Assembly: GCA_012965455.1 (NCBI GenBank)
Contig: DTSG01000332.1
Location: forward strand, 1 to 10,311
Source of the DNA: Planctomycetaceae bacterium
GTDB taxonomy: Bacteria > Planctomycetota > Planctomycetia > Pirellulales > Pirellulaceae
Direction: 5' to 3'
DNA: 10,311 nt
Position 1 is the first letter of the stretch, and every line of letters begins with the position of its first letter. Under the pieces are notes generated by a model. The model ran no database searches, was not told where the DNA came from, and saw only the letters and a list, made by a program, of their open reading frames with translations. Shown piece by piece: positions 7,102 to 10,311 of the stretch. Made by a program: the position numbers and the translations under genes.

Positions 7102-7929
7102 CTAAGCTTGCTCTAAGGCTAGCACGCCTTTAACTAGAGTAGTCAATCGTGGTTCGGCTTCGTTGGCGACGGCGATGATTTCCTCAACGTTAGCTGGCTT
7201 CAATGCGTCAGCTAGGCACATATCGGTAATCACAGAGAAGCCGACACAACGCAGACCACAGTGCACAGCGACAAGAACTTCGGGAACGGTTGACATGCCG
7301 ACGACGTCAGCGCCGATGGTTCGTAAGAAGCGATATTCAGCGCGAGTTTCTAAGTTAGGGCCGGCGACAGCCACAAACACTCCGCGGTGTGCCACGATAT
7401 CGGCAGCGCGTGCAACGCAGAGGGCGCGGTCGACTAGAGCTAGTTCGTAGGGCTCACACATATCTGGGAAGCGTGGTCCGAGTCGGTCATCGTTGACTCC
7501 AATCAGTGGATTGTCACCCATTAAATTGATTTGATCTTCGATAATCATAATATCACCACAGCGATATGTTGGATTCATACCGCCACAGGCATTGGACACG
7601 ACAAGTAGTTCAGCGCCCATTGCTTGCATCACGCGCACGGGCAAAGTGATCAACTTAAGGGGATAGCCTTCATACATGTGCATGCGACCTTCCATTGCCA
7701 TGACGGGCAGTCCATCGAGAGTGCCACAGATTAGTCTACCGGCATGACTGACAGCGGTGGATTGAGGAAAGTGTGGGATGTCCGCGTAATCCAAGGTAGC
7801 TTCAACATCGATTTCTGCTACTAAACTACCAAGCCCCGTGCCGAGGATAATTCCAGCATGGGGGGTCTTATTCCATTGGCCGCGGATGGCCTTGGCCGCT
7901 TCTGCTATTTTTTCAAACAAATCCAACAT
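7102..7929 (-). CDS. Purine nucleoside phosphorylase, Asp-type paralogue
   Basis: A 275-residue enzyme of the same trimeric family and the first gene of the pair. It has the phosphate loop LGTGLG (Thr31), SHAGRL (His62), EGRMHMYEGY (Arg82, His84), SNACGG, the canonical EDQINLMGDNPLIG loop (131-144), NLETRAEYR (Glu194) and GMSTVPEVLVA. The base-recognition position is Asp236 (FSVITDMC), where most PNPs have Asn. MTA phosphorylases of this family, which use 6-aminopurines, also carry Asp here, and the human PNP Asn243Asp change gives activity on adenosine. Adenosine, 5'-methylthioadenosine or broadened specificity is therefore inferred, though overall motifs resemble PNP more than MTAP. No convincing ribosome site precedes the ATG at 7929, and a possible -10 lies so close that the message could be nearly leaderless. 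It is divergent from fwdD. Confidence 0.88.
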   Translation of the reverse strand: MLDLFEKIAEAAKAIRGQWNKTPHAGIILGTGLGSLVAEIDVEATLDYADIPHFPQSTAVSHAGRLICGTLDGLPVMAMEGRMHMYEGYPLKLITLPVRVMQAMGAELLVVSNACGGMNPTYRCGDIMIIEDQINLMGDNPLIGVNDDRLGPRFPDMCEPYELALVDRALCVARAADIVAHRGVFVAVAGPNLETRAEYRFLRTIGADVVGMSTVPEVLVAVHCGLRCVGFSVITDMCLADALKPANVEEIIAVANEAEPRLTTLVKGVLALEQA

Positions 7930-8178
7930 GGGTCATTCACTATTATAATGTGATAGGGGTACCTAATGATTAAGTAGCTTAGTGTACATCAAACCACGTA
8001 TGAAGACGAATGACCTTAGCGTGAAGGGCTAATCCACCTGTTAGTCTGATTTCCCCCTAGCGGAAAACGGTAGTTCAATCCAAAATATATGAACAATTCC
8101 ACGTTAAAGGTCGATTTGATAAGAGTAAGGACTGCAGTGGAATAAAACAAACGCGTCTTCTTATTTAATCAGTTTCAA
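7930..8178. other. Divergent intergenic region, PNP operon / fwdD
   Basis: This 249-bp region has no coding sequence and should hold the promoters of both the PNP pair and fwdDB. Besides the TATAAT palindrome, I see two weak 5-bp stem-loops (TTAGC/GCTAA near 8027-8043 and TTTCC/GGAAA near 8050-8066). TTGATA at 8116-8121 with AATAAA about 19 bp downstream is a poor promoter candidate for fwdD. No riboswitch that I recognise is present. Confidence 0.4.
7942..7947 (-). promoter_or_regulatory. Possible -10 element of the PNP operon
   Basis: Minus-strand TATAAT, part of the palindrome ATTATAAT, ending 12 bp before the PNP start. Transcription from it would begin about 5-7 bases before the ATG. 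No -35 match is found at 16-18 bp, so this is only a candidate. Confidence 0.3.
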
Positions 8179-8532
8179 ATGACAGAAACATATATTTTGA
8201 TTCCGGGTCGCACCAGTAAACAAGGTGTGGGAATCAGTGAAGGCAAGTTTGGTGAAACATATCAAAGCGAAACTACCTGTTTGCAGGTGGCGAGCGAAGA
8301 TATGACTTCCTGTGGGTTAACCGATGGCGATTGGGTGCGGCTGGAAAGTGAATTTGGCCAAATCGAGGTTGTCGTTAAAGCAGCGCGTAAAGATGAACTT
8401 CCATCTGGATTGCTGTTTATTCCCTATGGCGATTTATCGAGTCGACTAATGGGAGGGGACACTCACGGCACTGGGATGCCGACAAGTAAAGGATTTGATG
8501 TAACCATGCAGCCCATAGCTTCACCAAGCTAG
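8179..8532 (+). CDS. fwdD: Formylmethanofuran dehydrogenase subunit D (pterin-dinucleotide-binding)
   Basis: A 117-residue protein corresponding to the molybdopterin-dinucleotide-binding domain (PF01568) that is a separate subunit, FwdD/FmdD, in the archaeal enzyme. Landmarks are the N-terminal LIPGRTSKQGVG (7-18), GKFGETY (22-28), the barrel segment GLTDGDWVRLESEFGQIEV, LLFIPYG (78-84) and the diagnostic THGTGMP...KG (95-105), close to the archaeal THGTGMPSFKG. Its partner FwdB, encoded next, carries the rest of the W/Mo site; together they hold two pterin guanosine dinucleotides. It is soluble with no signal peptide. There is no Shine-Dalgarno before the ATG at 8179, but the conserved GRT motif follows almost at once, so the start is firm. 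A separate FwdD points away from the proteobacterial Fhc arrangement, which lacks a working metal site. Confidence 0.88.
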   Translation: MTETYILIPGRTSKQGVGISEGKFGETYQSETTCLQVASEDMTSCGLTDGDWVRLESEFGQIEVVVKAARKDELPSGLLFIPYGDLSSRLMGGDTHGTGMPTSKGFDVTMQPIASPS

Positions 8533-8542
8533 CTGCTAGTCA

Positions 8543-8575
8543 TTTTTTGTAGGTCAAAGTTCTACAGTAAAAAAA
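8543..8575 (+). other. AT-rich stem-loop between fwdD and fwdB
   Basis: TTTTTTGTAG (8543-8552) can pair with CTACA...AAAAAAA (8562-8575), giving a TGTAG/CTACA core plus a T/A extension with a three-base bulge around loop GTCAAAGTT. Upstream, CTAG-CTG-CTAG around the fwdD stop codon followed by TCATTTTTT resembles a weak terminator. It may attenuate or process the message in the 179-bp fwdD-fwdB gap. No gene is visible in that gap. Confidence 0.3.
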
Positions 8576-8696
8576 CTGGAGGCGTTAAGCTCTCCCGTCG
8601 TTTAAGTTACTAACGTGCGCACCAAAGTGTGAGACCATTTGAGGTCTGGCAGGATTTTGGAAGTACTTAAAACGAGCATTGAATCGCACGCAGCAG

Positions 8697-8703
8697 TGGA
8701 GGG
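8697..8703 (+). promoter_or_regulatory. Shine-Dalgarno that fixes the fwdB start
   Basis: TGGAGGG, 8 bases before the ATG at 8712, is the best ribosome site on the plus strand of the window. It lies downstream of an alternative TTG at 8679, so it selects the ATG as the true start. Confidence 0.8.
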
Positions 8704-8711
8704 TGCCATCG

Positions 8712-10109
8712 ATGGCTACTGTTACTCCTGATGCGTCGTCAGAAAATGAATTGAAGGTCGTCACTGATGCAACCTGCACTTTTTGTGGGTGTGTTTGTGA
8801 TGATATCGATCTTACCGTCGACGGAGATCATATAGTAAAAGCGAAACGTGCTTGCGTCTTGGGCAAAGCGTGGTTTTTGAATCACACAGCGGATGATCGT
8901 CCGTCCTGCCTGATCCACGGTAAACCAGCTTCCGTCGAAGCGGGTATCGAGCGGTCCGCAGAGATGTTGGTTTCGGCGCGCTATCCGTTGATTTATGGCC
9001 TGAGCGATACAACTTCGGAATCACAACGAACAGCTGTGGGAATTGCCGATTGGGTTGGTGCGAATATTGATACAACCAGTTCTGTATGTCATGGTCCGAC
9101 AGGCATGGCCTTGCAAGGTGTCGGTGAGGTTACCGCATCGTTGGGAGAAGTACGCAATCGAGGGGATATGATTATTTTTTGGGGCGCAAATCCCGCTGAA
9201 AGTCATCCGCGACACTTTACCCGATATAGCCTCACGCCCAAAGGAATGTTTCTGCCCAATGGCCGTAAAGATCGCACGTGTGTGGTGGTTGATGTTCGTA
9301 AAACCAAATCCGCTAAAGCCGCTGATATTTTTATTCCAGTAAAACCGCGTAGCGATTTTGAAGCACTGTGGGCCTTGCGGGCATTGGCCAATGATGTGGA
9401 GTTAGATCCCAATCAAGTACTGCACGACACCGGTATTGAACTATCAGTATGGCAGGACTTAATGACACGTATGAAAGCGGCTAAGTATGGTGCGATTTTC
9501 TTTGGCATGGGTTTGACGATGACTCGCGGCAAACATGCTAACGCTGAAGCACTGTTGGCGCTGGCTCGTGATATGAACAAGCACACGCGGTTTATCTGTA
9601 AGCCAAACCGTGGACATGGTAATGTCACCGGTGCTGACAATGTGATGGCTTGGCGGACCGGTTATCCGTTTGGAGTCAATTTTATGCGCGGGTATCCGCG
9701 GTTTAACCCCGGTGAATATACCGCTTCGGATGTTCTAGCTCGAAAAGAAGCCGACGCCGCGATGATCATTGCCGCGGATCCCATGGCTAATTTTAGCCAG
9801 CCAGCACGAGACCATCTTAAAGCGATTCCTTATATTGCGTTTGACCCCAAAGAAACCCCGACAACCCGCGCGGCAGAAGTTGCGTTTACGGTGGCCACCT
9901 ATGGCATCAACGTACCAGGGACCGTGTACCGTATGGACGATGTTCCGATCTCGTTACGACCTGCACTCGAATGTCATCATCCAAGCGATCTCGAAATACT
10001 CAAAGCGATCGAGAAACAGGTGCAAAAACTAAACATGGAGAATGCAATGGCACAGTCTAAGGACACGAGCCTGCGGCCTGCTCGAGAGAACTTCGGCTCT
10101 AACGAATAG
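8712..10109 (+). CDS. fwdB: Formylmethanofuran dehydrogenase subunit B (catalytic W/Mo subunit)
   Basis: A 465-residue soluble protein of the molybdopterin oxidoreductase superfamily. The archaeal FwdB subunit interconverts CO2 and formate at a W/Mo bis-pterin site, and the formate is then attached to methanofuran by FwdA. The N-terminal motif C22-x2-C25-x3-C29-x18-C48 (CTFCGCVCDDI...RACVLGKAW) can bind a 4Fe-4S cluster. SSVCHGPTGMALQ places Cys126 (codon 9087-9089) at the position of the metal-ligating Cys/Sec of archaeal FwdB. Further family motifs are FWGANPAESHPRH (about 155-168), VVVDVRKTKSA, CKPNRGHGNVTGA and IAADPMANF. The length fits archaeal FwdB (about 430-470), with about 25 extra polar residues at the end. 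The ATG is set by GGAGGG. It follows fwdD after 179 bp, so the two are probably coexpressed. FhcB is the alternative name, but Methylobacterium FhcB lacks these metal ligands. Confidence 0.9.
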   Translation: MATVTPDASSENELKVVTDATCTFCGCVCDDIDLTVDGDHIVKAKRACVLGKAWFLNHTADDRPSCLIHGKPASVEAGIERSAEMLVSARYPLIYGLSDTTSESQRTAVGIADWVGANIDTTSSVCHGPTGMALQGVGEVTASLGEVRNRGDMIIFWGANPAESHPRHFTRYSLTPKGMFLPNGRKDRTCVVVDVRKTKSAKAADIFIPVKPRSDFEALWALRALANDVELDPNQVLHDTGIELSVWQDLMTRMKAAKYGAIFFGMGLTMTRGKHANAEALLALARDMNKHTRFICKPNRGHGNVTGADNVMAWRTGYPFGVNFMRGYPRFNPGEYTASDVLARKEADAAMIIAADPMANFSQPARDHLKAIPYIAFDPKETPTTRAAEVAFTVATYGINVPGTVYRMDDVPISLRPALECHHPSDLEILKAIEKQVQKLNMENAMAQSKDTSLRPARENFGSNE

Positions 10110-10311
10110 GATCTTTTGAAAGCAAGCGGCGGAGCAGACCGATTTGGCCGGCATGGAGCATTTCATGGTGAACACAAAACAACAGACAACCCAGCTTCGT
10201 TGGATAAGCAGCGTAAGGATCGTCTACAGGATCGTTGAGTTGGTCCAGCGGATATTCGGCCAGTTCCGACATGGATTGGTCATAGATTGCATGAAACACA
10301 TTCAAAATATC
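10099..10311 (-). CDS. DinB-like protein, C-terminal part (cut by window edge)
   Basis: The reading frame is open from the right edge to a TAG at 10101-10099, showing the last 70 residues of a protein. The motif CVHHEMLHAGQIGLLRRLL near the C-terminus is the last helix of the DinB/YfiT four-helix bundle; the pair H-x3-H (HEMLH) provides two of the usual three metal-binding histidines, and the third would lie outside the window. DinB-like proteins are about 150-170 residues, so roughly half is missing. In bacteria they include thiol-transferases (bacillithiol or mycothiol S-transferase types) and many unassigned members; the substrate here is unknown. It is convergent with fwdB, and the two coding regions overlap by 11 bp at their 3' ends. 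It separates fwdDB from whatever lies further right. Confidence 0.75.
   Translation of the reverse strand, partial: DILNVFHAIYDQSMSELAEYPLDQLNDPVDDPYAAYPTKLGCLLFCVHHEMLHAGQIGLLRRLLSKDPIR

Noticed and set aside
7102..7929. Calling this gene MTA phosphorylase because of Asp236
   Set aside because: The overall motifs (YADIPHFP, EGRMHMYEGY, EDQINLMGDNPLIG, GMSTVPEV) are those of PNP; one residue suggests specificity but not a family change.
7944..7949. Plus-strand TATAAT as promoter of fwdD
   Set aside because: It is about 230 bp from the fwdD start with no -35. The sequence is palindromic and better placed for the PNP operon.
8578..8582. GGAGG in the fwdD-fwdB gap as the ribosome site of a hidden small gene
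   Set aside because: No ATG, GTG or TTG follows within 5-12 bases, and the frames soon meet stop codons.
8679..8711. TTG start for fwdB
   Set aside because: The strong GGAGGG at 8698-8703 lies inside this extension and is correctly spaced for the ATG at 8712; the extra 11 residues match no family feature.
8716..10109. Calling this gene a formate dehydrogenase alpha subunit or a nitrate reductase
   Set aside because: It is far too short for those catalytic subunits, and CHGP, ESHPRH and the separate FwdD match FwdB instead.
1..10311. Mobile elements, CRISPR arrays, tRNA or rRNA genes
   Set aside because: I found no transposase or integrase, no regularly spaced repeats and no RNA gene signatures on either strand.

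Overview
The window looks like part of a Planctomycetota chromosome, probably Pirellulales-like. This is inferred from gene content, not from a marker gene. The hints are a secreted DUF1080 (3-keto-disaccharide hydrolase family) protein with a long N-terminal domain, a vWA lipoprotein ending in a TPW...GW.W tail, bacterial homologues of formylmethanofuran dehydrogenase subunits, a DinB-like protein, roughly half G+C, and short convergent or divergent transcription units. I see no rRNA, tRNA, insertion sequence, prophage or CRISPR array.

Layout: (1) 39-674 (+) is a small alpha/beta hydrolase of the TEX30/KANSL3 type. (2) 2745-690 (-) is a two-gene operon: a MoaD/ThiS-like sulfur carrier ending in Gly-Gly, then a tungsten-type aldehyde:ferredoxin oxidoreductase (AOR) starting one base after the carrier's stop codon. 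(3) 2915-3937 (+) is the exported DUF1080 protein. It is divergent from the operon across a 169-bp gap holding two inverted repeats. (4) 4336-3953 (-) is a VOC/glyoxalase-fold protein. (5) 4482-6134 (+) is the vWA lipoprotein. (6) 7929-6240 (-) is a tandem pair of trimeric-type purine nucleoside phosphorylases whose base-recognition residue differs (Asp in one, Asn in the other). (7) 8179-10109 (+) carries fwdD and fwdB, the molybdopterin-dinucleotide-binding and catalytic subunits of formylmethanofuran dehydrogenase. (8) A partial DinB-like gene runs in from the right edge on the minus strand and overlaps the end of fwdB by 11 bp.

The main theme is pterin-bound tungsten or molybdenum chemistry. 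Two enzymes of that class, AOR and FwdB/FwdD, lie within 8 kb, and a MoaD-like carrier is translationally coupled to AOR. FwdB keeps four cysteines for a 4Fe-4S cluster and the Cys-His-Gly-Pro motif whose cysteine ligates tungsten in archaeal enzymes. It is therefore unlike the redox-dead FhcB of proteobacterial methylotrophs and may be a genuine redox formyl-methanofuran (or methylofuran) dehydrogenase feeding a tetrahydromethanopterin C1 pathway. FwdA, FwdC and formyltransferase genes are not in the window. The remaining genes look like housekeeping or lineage-specific accessory functions.
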